A stretch of DNA of 64,000 nucleotides, taken from assembly GCF_014635705.1 (NCBI RefSeq), contig NZ_BMDI01000003.1, forward strand, positions 124,001 through 188,000. Direction: 5' to 3'. Shown in pieces: positions 36,347 to 45,023 of this stretch. Positions within the stretch are counted from its first letter, which is position 1. Every line of letters starts with the position of its first letter. The notes under the pieces are model-generated. The model was not told the DNA's origin. It made no database searches and worked only from the letters and a program-made list of their open reading frames with translations. The DNA comes from Oxalicibacterium faecigallinarum. GTDB lineage: Bacteria; Pseudomonadota; Gammaproteobacteria; Burkholderiales; Burkholderiaceae_D. A program made the translations under genes and the position numbers.

Positions 36347-39103
36347 ATGGATAAAACCCTGCTTCTCGTTGATGGCTCGAGCTATCTGTACCGTGCTTTC
36401 CACGCCATGCCTGATCTGCGCAATGCCGATGGCGCGCCGACCGGTGCCATCTACGGCATGATCAACATGCTGCGTCGTCTGCGAAAGGATTATCCGAGTG
36501 CCTGCATGGCATGCGTCTTCGACGCCAAGGGCAAAACCTTCCGTGACGATCTGTATCCGGAGTACAAGGCGCAACGCGCATCCATGCCTGATGACCTGTC
36601 GCGTCAGATCGAACCGATTCACGAAGTCGTGCGCGCCATGGGCTGGCCGATTCTGATGGTCGAAGGTATCGAGGCCGACGATGTGATCGGTACGCTTGCG
36701 GTCGAGGCAGAAAAGCAGGGCATGAGCGTGGTGGTATCGACGGGCGACAAGGACCTGGCGCAACTGGTCAATCGTCAGGTCACCCTCGTCAACACCATGA
36801 GTAATGAAAAGCTCGACATTGAAGGCGTGGTTGCCAAATTTGGCGTGCCGCCTGAATTGATCGTCGACTACCTGACACTGATCGGCGATACCGTCGACAA
36901 CGTGCCGGGCGTGGACAAGGTGGGGCCAAAGACGGCCGTCAAGATGCTCACGCAGTACGGCACACTGGATGGCATCGTAGAGCACGCGGATGAAATCAAG
37001 GGTGTCGTCGGCCAGAATCTGCGCAATGCGCTCGACTGGCTGCCAAAGGCGAAGGTGCTGATCACGGTCAAGACGGATTGCGATTTGTCGGCGCACATGC
37101 AATCCATCTGCGATACGCTGGCGCAAAAGCCGGAAGACCGCGAGGCAATGATCGCCTTCTTCAAGAAGATGGGCTTCAAGACCTGGTTGCGCGAACTGAC
37201 TGGGGAAGCCGAATTGCCTGCTTCCGACCAGAGCGCAAAGACAGCGCCGGCAGGTGCGCCGCAGGGCGGTTTGTTTGATACGCCGCCTGCCGATGTGCCG
37301 CGTCAATACGAAACGGTGTTGACGGAGGCTGACCTCGAGCGCTGGATTGCGAAGATCGATGCGGCTGCGTTGACATCGGTCGATACGGAAACTACATCGC
37401 TGGAGCCGATGCAGGCGCAGCTCGTCGGTATCTCGCTGTGCTGCGAACCGGGCGTGGCATGCTACATCCCGGTTGCCCATCATTATCAGGATGCACCAGC
37501 CCAGTTGTCGCGCGAACTGGTGCTCGAAAAAATGCGCGGCTGGCTGGAAGATGCAGGCAAACCGAAGGTCGGCCAAAACCTCAAGTACGACAGCCATGTG
37601 TTTGCGAATCACGGCATTACGTTACGCGGGATTGAACACGACACACTGCTCGAGTCTTACGTGTTCGAGTCGCACCGCAGTCATGACATGGATAGTCTGG
37701 CACTGCGTCACCTTAATCGCAAAACCATCAGCTATACCGATGTCTGCGGCAAGGGGGCATCGCAAATCGGTTTTGATGAAGTGGCAATCGACAAGGCAAC
37801 CGAATACGCAGCAGAAGATGCTGACATCACCTTGCAATTGCATCAGCGCATGCTGCCGCAGGTGGAAGAAGATACGGGCATGGCGCATATCTATCGCGAG
37901 ATCGAATTGCCGACGGCGGTCGTGTTGCAGAAGATCGAGCGCAATGGCGTCCTGATCGATCCGGATCGTCTCAACACGCAATCGAACGAGCTTGGCAAAC
38001 GCATGCTCGAGATCGAAAAGAATGCCTACGAACTGGCAGGCCAGCCTTTCAATCTCAATTCGCCCAAACAGATTGGTGAAATTTTCTTCGAGCGTTTGCA
38101 ACTGCCGGTCGTGAAAAAAACGCCATCCGGCGCGCCATCGACCGATGAAGAAGTGCTGCAAAAGCTGGCGGAAGATTACCCGTTGCCGAAGGTGTTGCTT
38201 GACTATCGGGGTTTGTCGAAACTGAAGTCGACCTACACCGACAAGCTACCGAAGATGATCAATGCCCGTACTGGCCGGGTGCACACCAACTATGCGCAGG
38301 CGGTGGCAGTCACAGGCCGTCTGGCATCCAACGATCCGAATCTGCAGAACATCCCGATCCGTACTGCGGAAGGTCGTCGCATTCGCGAAGCGTTTGTTGC
38401 GCCGGAAGGCAGCGTGATCGTGTCGGCCGACTATTCGCAAATCGAGTTGCGCATCATGGCGCACATCTCGGAAGACGAGAACATGTTGCGTGCGTTTGCC
38501 GAAGGCGAAGACATTCACCGTGCAACGGCAGCAGAGATTTTTGGCGTGGAAACGGCCGCGGTGGAAAGCGAGCAGCGTCGCTACGCCAAGGTGATCAATT
38601 TCGGCCTGATCTACGGCATGAGCGCGTTTGGTCTGGCAGGCAATCTGGGAATCGAGCGTGCGGCGGCGCAGAACTACATCGAGCGTTACTTTGCACGTTT
38701 TGCCGGCGTCAAGCGTTATATGGACGAAACGCGACTCGAAGCCAAGGCGCGTGGTTATGTGCAGACCGTCTTTGGTCGCCGTCTATGGCTGCCGGAAATC
38801 AATTCACCGAATGGCCCGCGTCGACAAGGGGCGGAACGTGCGGCGATCAATGCGCCGATGCAGGGTACCGCTGCCGATCTGATCAAGCTGTCGATGATCG
38901 CTGTACAGAACTGGCTGGAAACGGAAAAGCTGCAATCGAAAATGATCATGCAGGTGCACGATGAACTGGTGCTGGAAGTGCCAGAGAATGAACTGGTACT
39001 GGTGCGCGAACAGTTACCTGCGCTGATGGCAGGGGTGGCGCAACTTAAAGTGCCTTTGCTGGCCGAAGTCGGTATCGGCAAGAACTGGGACGAGGCCCAC
39101 TAG
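36347..39103 (+). CDS. polA: DNA polymerase I
   Basis: This 918-residue polymerase has all three activities. The 5'-3' nuclease domain (about 1-290) starts MDKTLLLVDGSSYLYRAFH. The 3'-5' proofreading domain has D346 and E348 in SVDTETTS, so it is probably active. The polymerase domain has motif A VSADYSQIELR (D695) and motif C QVHDELV (H871-D872). The ATG at 36347 was selected because the 67 upstream in-frame codons lack any polymerase character. It fills gaps in repair and Okazaki-fragment processing. Confidence 0.97.
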   Translation: MDKTLLLVDGSSYLYRAFHAMPDLRNADGAPTGAIYGMINMLRRLRKDYPSACMACVFDAKGKTFRDDLYPEYKAQRASMPDDLSRQIEPIHEVVRAMGWPILMVEGIEADDVIGTLAVEAEKQGMSVVVSTGDKDLAQLVNRQVTLVNTMSNEKLDIEGVVAKFGVPPELIVDYLTLIGDTVDNVPGVDKVGPKTAVKMLTQYGTLDGIVEHADEIKGVVGQNLRNALDWLPKAKVLITVKTDCDLSAHMQSICDTLAQKPEDREAMIAFFKKMGFKTWLRELTGEAELPASDQSAKTAPAGAPQGGLFDTPPADVPRQYETVLTEADLERWIAKIDAAALTSVDTETTSLEPMQAQLVGISLCCEPGVACYIPVAHHYQDAPAQLSRELVLEKMRGWLEDAGKPKVGQNLKYDSHVFANHGITLRGIEHDTLLESYVFESHRSHDMDSLALRHLNRKTISYTDVCGKGASQIGFDEVAIDKATEYAAEDADITLQLHQRMLPQVEEDTGMAHIYREIELPTAVVLQKIERNGVLIDPDRLNTQSNELGKRMLEIEKNAYELAGQPFNLNSPKQIGEIFFERLQLPVVKKTPSGAPSTDEEVLQKLAEDYPLPKVLLDYRGLSKLKSTYTDKLPKMINARTGRVHTNYAQAVAVTGRLASNDPNLQNIPIRTAEGRRIREAFVAPEGSVIVSADYSQIELRIMAHISEDENMLRAFAEGEDIHRATAAEIFGVETAAVESEQRRYAKVINFGLIYGMSAFGLAGNLGIERAAAQNYIERYFARFAGVKRYMDETRLEAKARGYVQTVFGRRLWLPEINSPNGPRRQGAERAAINAPMQGTAADLIKLSMIAVQNWLETEKLQSKMIMQVHDELVLEVPENELVLVREQLPALMAGVAQLKVPLLAEVGIGKNWDEAH

Positions 39104-39163
39104 TCAAAGAACCGCTCACGAAACATTTTCTCTCATCCTTGTTTTGATTCTTACGGAGGTCGC

Positions 39164-40045
39164 ATGGAAAACATGAAGGAAGATTTTGACAGTCTGGTTG
39201 GCAAGAGTGCGTTATCGGATGAGGTGAATCGTCGCGGTTTTCTGAAGACGACGCTGGGCACAGGATTCGCCGCTGCCGTGCTGCCGGTCTGTGCGCAAAG
39301 TGTTGTTAAGACTGATGCCGACGGACTGACTGCGGGCACGATACACGTCACGATCAACGGTCAGGAAGTGCCGGTCTATCGCGCGCAGCCAGCCGGCAAG
39401 AAAAATCTGCCAGTGATTCTGGTGATCTCCGAAATCTTCGGCGTACATGAATACATTGCCGATGTCACACGTCGTTTTGCGAGGCAGGGATATCTGGCAC
39501 TGGCGCCGGATCTGTTTGTGCGTCAGGGCGATCCGACCAAGTACCCGTCGATTGCCGAGTTGCAGAAGGAGCTGATTTCCAAGGTGCCGGATGCGCAGGT
39601 GATGAGTGATCTGGACGCGATCGTGGCGTGGGCCAAGGCGAATGGCGGTAACACGGCAAGACTGGGCATCACCGGGTTTTGCTGGGGTGGTCGTATTACG
39701 TGGCTGTACGCGGCACACAACCCGCAGGTCAAGGCCGGTGTCGCTTGGTATGGCCGCCTGGTCGGGAGCAAGACGGCCTTGCAACCGACGCATCCGGTCG
39801 ATATCGCGGCTTCACTGAAAGCGCCGGTGCTGGGTTTGTATGGCGGCAAGGATACGGGCATTCCGGTGACGACCGTGGTGGAAATGCAGGATGCACTCAA
39901 GCGTGGAAAGAGTGGTTCGGAGTTCATCCTGTTCAAGGATGCCGGTCACGCGTTCCATGCCGATTACCGTCCAAGCTATGTCGAAGCCGATGCAAAAGAA
40001 GGCTGGCAGCATTGCCTGACTTGGTTCAAGGCCAATGGCGTCTGA
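39164..40045 (+). CDS. Tat-exported dienelactone-hydrolase-family protein
   Basis: This 293-residue alpha/beta hydrolase has a twin-arginine signal (NRRGFLKTT, R23-R24) with hydrophobic stretch to about 45. The triad is C173 (GFCWGGR), D230 (GGKDTGIP) and H262 (AGHAFH), as in dienelactone hydrolases. The cysteine nucleophile and Tat export suggest a periplasmic hydrolase of lactones or esters; the substrate is unknown. A GGAGG site precedes the ATG. A strong terminator follows. Confidence 0.92.
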   Translation: MENMKEDFDSLVGKSALSDEVNRRGFLKTTLGTGFAAAVLPVCAQSVVKTDADGLTAGTIHVTINGQEVPVYRAQPAGKKNLPVILVISEIFGVHEYIADVTRRFARQGYLALAPDLFVRQGDPTKYPSIAELQKELISKVPDAQVMSDLDAIVAWAKANGGNTARLGITGFCWGGRITWLYAAHNPQVKAGVAWYGRLVGSKTALQPTHPVDIAASLKAPVLGLYGGKDTGIPVTTVVEMQDALKRGKSGSEFILFKDAGHAFHADYRPSYVEADAKEGWQHCLTWFKANGV

Positions 40046-40090
40046 TCTGTACTGACAGAATTGCATGAACATTGCGCCATTGGCGCATCG

Positions 40091-40124
40091 CCGCGACAGA
40101 CCGCAAGGCTGTCGCGGTTTTTAT
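40091..40124 (+). terminator. Intrinsic terminator after the dienelactone-hydrolase gene
   Basis: Perfect 9-bp stem CCGCGACAG/CTGTCGCGG (40091-40099 and 40109-40117) with a 9-nt loop, followed by TTTTTATT. Confidence 0.88.
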
Positions 40125-40152
40125 TGCTGGAAAAGGCGCGTTGTGTTCTAAT

Positions 40153-40169
40153 TTGCAACCCGGTTGCAA
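40153..40169 (+). promoter_or_regulatory. 17-bp palindrome ahead of the ZIP transporter, probable operator
   Basis: TTGCAACCCGGTTGCAA has perfect 8-bp arms around a central C. It lies after a TCTAAT (40146-40151, -10-like) and before the transporter's first membrane segment, a position suited to repression. The binding protein is unknown; the sequence does not look like the Zur or Fur sites I can recall. Confidence 0.5.
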
Positions 40170-40177
40170 TACTCGAG

Positions 40178-40966
40178 ATTCAAATTAACTCCACCCTCGT
40201 TTCCATCCTGCTGACGACAGCCATTTCCGGCGTGCTCAGCATTTCTGCGGCAGCGCTGTTTTCGTTCTCGCTGCTGTCCAAGATCGTCGATCGCATGGTC
40301 AGCCTGTCGGTCGGGATTCTGCTGGCGACGTCACTGCTGCATGCCTTGCCGGAAGCGTTTGAATCCGAAGCCGATGCACATACGCTGTTTGCGGTCCTGC
40401 TCGGCGGTTTGCTGGGTTTCTTCCTGTTGGAAAAATGCGCGATTCTGCGCCACTCGCACCATCACGAGCATGATGGTCACGGTCATCATCACGGTCACGA
40501 CAAACACGAGGCAGGTACGGCTGGCTGGATGATCTTGGTGGGTGACAGCCTGCACAATTTCACGGACGGCATTCTGATCGCGGCAGCATTTCTGGCTGAT
40601 CCGCATCTGGGCATCATGACCGGTCTGGCGATCATCGCGCACGAGATTCCGCAGGAGATTGGCGACTTTATCGTGTTGCTGAATGCGGGTTTTACGCGTA
40701 CGCGTGCCTTTGCCTACAACATCATTTCCGGTATGACGGCAGTACTGGGTGGCTTGCTGGGATACTTTACGCTCGACGATGCAAAAGAATGGATTCCTTA
40801 CGTGTTGGTGTTTGCCTCGTCGGGTTTTATCTATATTGCGCTCAGTGATTTGATGCCGCAGATGCAGCGTCGTGCTTCGATCAAGGAAACGATTCCACAG
40901 GTCATTCTGATCGCGCTGGGTGTGGGGATTGTGTTGTTCTTGACGGGGCATTCGCACGCGCATTGA
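40178..40966 (+). CDS. ZIP-family divalent metal transporter
   Basis: This eight-helix ZIP carrier is about 262 residues from the chosen start. A cytoplasmic His-rich loop (about 92-110) precedes the metal-binding helices HNFTDG (126-131) and HEIPQEIGD (155-163). The carrier likely imports zinc or related metals into the cytoplasm. No ATG or GTG lies between the preceding terminator (40091-40124) and the first transmembrane helix. In-frame TTG 40124 and ATT 40178 are the only candidates, so this start is provisional. A terminator follows at 40997-41031. Confidence 0.85.
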   Translation: MQINSTLVSILLTTAISGVLSISAAALFSFSLLSKIVDRMVSLSVGILLATSLLHALPEAFESEADAHTLFAVLLGGLLGFFLLEKCAILRHSHHHEHDGHGHHHGHDKHEAGTAGWMILVGDSLHNFTDGILIAAAFLADPHLGIMTGLAIIAHEIPQEIGDFIVLLNAGFTRTRAFAYNIISGMTAVLGGLLGYFTLDDAKEWIPYVLVFASSGFIYIALSDLMPQMQRRASIKETIPQVILIALGVGIVLFLTGHSHAH

Positions 40967-40996
40967 AGTGGTTTGCGATGCAAGTTGGGAAAATAG

Positions 40997-41031
40997 CCGC
41001 TTGTGCACAGGATAGTGCCAAGCGGTTTTTT
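40997..41031 (+). terminator. Terminator of the ZIP transporter gene
   Basis: Stem CCGCTTG/CAAGCGG (40997-41003 and 41019-41025) with a 15-nt loop, followed by TTTTTT. Confidence 0.82.
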
Positions 41032-41045
41032 ATTGATTCCGTCGT

Positions 41046-41310
41046 TTCTTCATGGGGCCTTGCCGGGGTAGCCCGGCAGCTACCTACTTTCTTTGCTTCG
41101 CCAAAGAAAGTAGGCAAAGAAAGGCGACCGCACTGACGCTGCCCTTCGAGTTCCCATTGAAGCAAAGACAAAAATGGGAAGTGAGCGAAACTCGCTACGC
41201 TCAGACAACGCTCACTCCTTTTTCCATTTTTTCCTTCGCTTCAATGGCATCGTCAAAGCGGGTCATGCGATCCGGCTCGCCTGCGGCATTGCCGGTGGGT
41301 GAGTTTGCAA
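41046..41310. repeat. Composite structured intergenic repeat (nested hairpins)
   Basis: Three inverted-repeat units occupy this non-coding block. The first is TGCCGGG/CCCGGCA (41061-41067 and 41072-41078). The second is CTACTTTCTTTG/CAAAGAAAGTAG (41084-41095 and 41102-41113). The third is a large nested set: CCATTGAAGC/GCTTCAATGG (41154-41163 and 41238-41247) enclosing AAAAATGG/CCATTTTT (41170-41177 and 41224-41231) and GTGAGCG/CGCTCAC (41181-41187 and 41209-41215). By recall, the CTACTTTCTTTG unit is a dispersed repeat of many proteobacteria and often yields spurious predicted proteins. No gene is called here. Confidence 0.72.
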
Positions 41311-41313
41311 CTA

Positions 41314-42162
41314 TTAGGCGACCGGACGTTTCGGATCGGAGCACCATTCACTCCATGATCCCGGGTACAACGCTGCGCCATGCAGGCCGGCGATTTCCAG
41401 GGCGAGCAGGTTGTGGCAGGCGGTCACGCCGGAGCCGCATTGCATGACGGCTTCGCTAGGCTCATCGATAATTGCCTGCCATTCCTGCAGCAATTGCTCG
41501 CTGGTTTTAAAGCGGCCGTCTGCAGTCAGGTTGTCTTTGAAGAAGCGATTGCCGGCGCCAGGAATATGGCCGCCGACCGGATCGATGGTTTCGTTCTCGC
41601 CGCGGAAACGATCTGGTGAACGGGCATCGATCAGCGCCTTGCCTTGTTCTTTCAGATTGCGTAACACGTCTTCCACGCTGAGTTGTTTGGTCAGGGCTGA
41701 CCGTTCCTGAATGTTGCCGATTTTGACAACGACAGGCGTGTCGGTGGAAAGCGGCAGATCAAGTGACTGCCATGCTTGCAATCCGCCATCCAGTAAGGCT
41801 GCCGCCTGATGGCCGACCCAGCGCAGCATCCACCACAAGCGTGCTGCAAACATGCCGCCGTGGGCGTCGTAAACCACGACTTGCGTGTGCTCGTTGATGC
41901 CCCATTGACGCAGCGTGGCAAGAAAGTCGGTACGGTCTGGTAGTGGGTGGCGGCCGCGGAAACTGCCATCGGCTGCAACGGTAGGTCCGGCCAGATCGCG
42001 ATCCAGATGGGCAAAGCGTGCTTCCGGAATGTGGCCTTGTGCGTAGGCGGCCTGACCGGCCTCCGGATTGGCAAGATCGTGACGACAGTCGATGACAATC
42101 CAGTTCGGGTCGGACAAATGGTCCGACAGGGTTTGTGCAGAAACCAATGTGCTGAAGGTCAT
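41314..42162 (-). CDS. Thiosulfate/3-mercaptopyruvate sulfurtransferase
   Basis: This 282-residue protein has tandem rhodanese domains. The C-terminal one carries the persulfide Cys242 in QCGSGVTACHN, the CGSGVT loop favouring 3-mercaptopyruvate (SseA-like). The N-terminal half has VVYDAHGGMFAARLWWML but no active cysteine, as usual. The ATG at 42162 has AAGGAAA upstream; the frame extends to a TTG at 42195. It follows the EamA gene by 33 bp on the same strand. Confidence 0.93.
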   Translation of the reverse strand: MTFSTLVSAQTLSDHLSDPNWIVIDCRHDLANPEAGQAAYAQGHIPEARFAHLDRDLAGPTVAADGSFRGRHPLPDRTDFLATLRQWGINEHTQVVVYDAHGGMFAARLWWMLRWVGHQAAALLDGGLQAWQSLDLPLSTDTPVVVKIGNIQERSALTKQLSVEDVLRNLKEQGKALIDARSPDRFRGENETIDPVGGHIPGAGNRFFKDNLTADGRFKTSEQLLQEWQAIIDEPSEAVMQCGSGVTACHNLLALEIAGLHGAALYPGSWSEWCSDPKRPVA

Positions 42163-42195
42163 GGCATTTCCTTTTCGTGCATGTGTTGCATGCAA

Positions 42196-43125
42196 TTAGA
42201 GTTCTGTTGCGATCGGATCGGGCGGTGGGGCCGATTTCTCCTGCCGTGTGTTGCGGATATTGTAAAACGTCGCCACCAGGCCGCTGACGAGGATGATGGC
42301 GATCCCGCTCCAGCCAAACAGGCCAAGGATGTCACTCCAGAGCAACACGCCCCATACACTGGAAAACACGATGCCGGTGTATTGCAGATTGGCGGTGACC
42401 AGCGTATTTCCAAGTCGATAGGCGCGCGTCATGGCAATCTGTGCCATTGCCGCGAGTACACCAATGCCGAGCAACAGCGAGATGCCATGCACGGAATGCG
42501 AGCGGAACAAGCTCGCATGCATGCCGTTGGCATCGGTAAAAAATAGCGTGCCCACCAGGCCGGCAAGAAAGCCGGTCAGCGAAAAATAGAATACGACACG
42601 TGATTCCGGCTCGCCGCGTTGCCCAAGATGACGCACCTGCAAGTAGGCCAGCGCAGACAGAAAACCGGAGCCAACACCGATCAGGCCACCCAGCAACTGA
42701 TCCTGATGAATTGCAGGGCGCAGCAGTAGCGTGACGCCAACAAAGCTGGCCATGATTGCGGTGACCAGACCCCATTCAAAACGACGCTTGCCGCTACGCC
42801 ATGCCGCAAGAAACAGAATGCCGGAAATCCAGATCGGTGCCATGTAGTTGAGTGTCATCGCGGTGGCAAGCGGCAACAGGCCAATCGCAACGAACCAGAG
42901 CCAAAGCGCGGTGACGCCAACCACGCAGCGCCACAGGTGCTCCCAGATCAGGGGCGTTTTCAGTGAACCGCCCTGATACAGGATCAGCAGATAGATGAAC
43001 AGTACGCCGATGAAGCCGCGATACATGATGATCTCGGCGACGGAGTAGGTTTCGGATGCGAGTTTGACGCACACGCCCATGATGGAAAACATGAAGGTGG
43101 CGAACAACATCCAGAGCGATTGCAT
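42196..43125 (-). CDS. EamA/DMT-family transporter
   Basis: This 309-residue drug/metabolite transporter has about ten transmembrane helices in two EamA repeats (roughly 5-135 and 150-285). The ATG at 43125 starts directly with the first helix (MQSLWMLFATFMFS); a much longer frame opens at 43302 without membrane character. DMT proteins export amino acids, nucleobases or metabolites; the substrate is unknown. It is separated by a terminator from the Rieske gene upstream. Confidence 0.92.
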   Translation of the reverse strand: MQSLWMLFATFMFSIMGVCVKLASETYSVAEIIMYRGFIGVLFIYLLILYQGGSLKTPLIWEHLWRCVVGVTALWLWFVAIGLLPLATAMTLNYMAPIWISGILFLAAWRSGKRRFEWGLVTAIMASFVGVTLLLRPAIHQDQLLGGLIGVGSGFLSALAYLQVRHLGQRGEPESRVVFYFSLTGFLAGLVGTLFFTDANGMHASLFRSHSVHGISLLLGIGVLAAMAQIAMTRAYRLGNTLVTANLQYTGIVFSSVWGVLLWSDILGLFGWSGIAIILVSGLVATFYNIRNTRQEKSAPPPDPIATEL

Positions 43126-43215
43126 GATGAAACAGACAGAAAGAAGTGGGGGGAAGACGCGTAAAAATGGATGATGCCGTTTTATGCTGTACAGCAAGGA
43201 CCTGTGCTGTTCGGC

Positions 43216-43248
43216 AAAAACAAAACCGGCCGATTGGAGCCGGCCGGT
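43216..43248 (-). terminator. Terminator of the Rieske oxygenase gene
   Basis: Perfect 8-bp stem ACCGGCCG/CGGCCGGT (43225-43232 and 43241-43248), 8-nt loop. The minus strand then reads TTTGTTTTTG. Confidence 0.85.
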
Positions 43249-43274
43249 ATGTTGAGTCGTTGCCTGATTATGCC

Positions 43275-44375
43275 TTAAACGGCAATCTGGCGTCGGTACC
43301 ACTCATGAAAGTGCTGCATGCCATCTTCCATCGGCGACTGATACGGACCCACTTCATTGACCCCACGATCCAGCAGGATCTTGCGGCCGGCATCCATGCG
43401 CAGGGCGATCTCGTCATCCTCGTCGCAGGTTTCCATGTAAGCGGCGCGTTCGGCATCGATAAATTCACGTTCGAACAGGACGATTTCTTCCGGATAGTAG
43501 AACTCGACGACGTTGGTGGTCTTTTGCGGGCCGTTCGGCCACAGCGTCGAAACGACCAGTACGTGCGGATACCACTCGATCATGATGTTCGGATACAGCG
43601 TCAGCCAGATCGCCCCATAGGGCGGTGTTTCGCCGTTGCGGAACTGCAGAATCTGCTCCTGCCATTTCTTGTACTTTGGTGTACCGTGTTTGGCCAGCGC
43701 GTGATTGACGCCGACGGTCTGCACGCTGTAATGCTCGCCGAATTCCCACTTGAGATCATCGCAGGTGACGAAACTGCCGAGGCCCGGATGGAAGGGCTCG
43801 ACGTGGTAATCCTCCAGATAAACCTCGATGAAGGTCTTCCAGTTGTAGTCGCATTCATGCACTTCAACGTGATCAAGCATGTAACCACTGAAGTCGAGAT
43901 CCTTGGTCACGCTCAGATTCTTGAGCATGCCGGCGACATCGACGCCATTCTGTTCGAACAGCAGGCCATTCCAGTTTTGCAGCGGAGTCTTGGACAGATT
44001 CAGGCAAGGTGTTTCGCCAAAGTGCGGCGCGCCAATCAATTCGCCCTTGAGGTCATAGGTCCAGCGATGCAGCGGACACACCAGCGTATTGGCATTGCCG
44101 CGACCATTGAACATCTTGGCCTGACGATGACGGCAGACATTGGAAAGAAGTTCGATTCCCTGGGCATTGCGAACCAGCATGCGACCTTCGTTTTCCCACG
44201 CAAGCGTGGCGAAGTCGCCGACATTCGGCACCATCAGGCTGTGGCCTGCATATTGCGGGCCCTGGCGGAACAATTGTTGAATTTCCTGCTTTTGCAGTGC
44301 TTCGTCAAAATACACATTGACCGGAAGCTGTGCGTTCGAGCGCACGAGTTTGGCGAGATTAGCCAGATCGGACAT
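43275..44375 (-). CDS. Rieske non-heme iron oxygenase, alpha subunit
   Basis: This 366-residue oxygenase has a Rieske [2Fe-2S] domain with C81-x-H83 and C100-x2-H103 (CRHRQ and CPLHRW). A catalytic domain has mononuclear-iron histidines H191 and H196 (LEDYHVEPFHPG). Such proteins hydroxylate aromatic or quaternary-amine substrates and need a separate reductase, none of which is visible here. An unusually G-rich ribosome site (GGGGGTAGGGG) precedes the ATG. The true substrate cannot be inferred. Confidence 0.92.
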   Translation of the reverse strand: MSDLANLAKLVRSNAQLPVNVYFDEALQKQEIQQLFRQGPQYAGHSLMVPNVGDFATLAWENEGRMLVRNAQGIELLSNVCRHRQAKMFNGRGNANTLVCPLHRWTYDLKGELIGAPHFGETPCLNLSKTPLQNWNGLLFEQNGVDVAGMLKNLSVTKDLDFSGYMLDHVEVHECDYNWKTFIEVYLEDYHVEPFHPGLGSFVTCDDLKWEFGEHYSVQTVGVNHALAKHGTPKYKKWQEQILQFRNGETPPYGAIWLTLYPNIMIEWYPHVLVVSTLWPNGPQKTTNVVEFYYPEEIVLFEREFIDAERAAYMETCDEDDEIALRMDAGRKILLDRGVNEVGPYQSPMEDGMQHFHEWYRRQIAV

Positions 44376-44774
44376 CCCCTACCCCCAAATTAATTTGCAC
44401 CAACCTAAGAGAGAAAGAATCCGCAAAAACCTTGAATCAAACGAGATGATGAGGCAATTTTGGACAGAACCAAGGATTATAACCCAAGCTTTTTCATCGG
44501 GGGCGCACTGTCAGTCATGCCCACGCATTGATTTGTGCGTCAAACAAGCGGAAAGTGCCCGTAAATTTGCCAGAATGAAAAGATTTCGGATTTTCCTTGC
44601 TTGCAAAGAGACAGGTTCGGGCAGGTCTTTGAATTTCAAGAGAAAAATGCGGGATAAACTGGATAAGTGGTTGCGGCCAGGAATCTTTCATCAAGTGTGG
44701 CGTTACCGCGCCCGATCTGCACCGCTGCAGATGGATTGCACTAAAATAGCGGGCTAAACCTTTTTTCGGTCGTT
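44376..44774. other. 399-bp divergent intergenic region between the Rieske gene and xseB
   Basis: Besides the two elements called separately, it has the 12-bp palindrome CAAATTAATTTG (44386-44397) next to the Rieske ribosome site and a TATAAT read on the minus strand (44481-44476), a likely -10 for the Rieske gene about 100 nt from its ATG. No coding region is supported. Confidence 0.55.
44715..44732 (+). promoter_or_regulatory. Inverted repeat ATCTGCA-CCGC-TGCAGAT upstream of xseB
   Basis: Perfect 7-bp arms ending 9 bp before a TAAAAT (44742-44747) that may be the -10 of the xseB-ispA-dxs operon. The -35 region is covered by the palindrome, suggesting an operator, but chance is not excluded. 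Confidence 0.35.
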
Positions 44775-45023
44775 ATGTCCAAGAAACTATCTGCAGGTGC
44801 CGTGCCGGCTTCGTTTGAAGAAGCAATGGCAGAACTCGAACAGCTGGTCGCGCGCATGGAAGCGGGCGAACTGCCGCTGGAGGCATCGGTTGCCGCATAC
44901 AAACGCGGCTCTGAGCTTGTGAAGTATTGTGCAGGGCAGCTTGAAAAAGTCGAAAGTCAGGTCAAGGTACTGGAAGGTGACATGCTCAAGCCGTTTCAGA
45001 CGGATGGTGAGGCGGACGAATGA
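44775..45023 (+). CDS. xseB: Exodeoxyribonuclease VII small subunit
   Basis: This 82-residue protein has the XseB helical pattern FEEAMAELEQLVARMEAGELPLE followed by YKRGSELVKYCAGQLEKVE. It forms the small subunit of the single-strand exonuclease VII. Its stop overlaps the ispA start (ATGA), the common xseB-ispA-dxs arrangement. Confidence 0.95.
   Translation: MSKKLSAGAVPASFEEAMAELEQLVARMEAGELPLEASVAAYKRGSELVKYCAGQLEKVESQVKVLEGDMLKPFQTDGEADE

Noticed and set aside
41052-41447. 131-codon plus-strand open frame over the structured repeat
   Set aside because: It lies in palindromic repeat sequence and the end of the sulfurtransferase gene; such frames are typical spurious calls.
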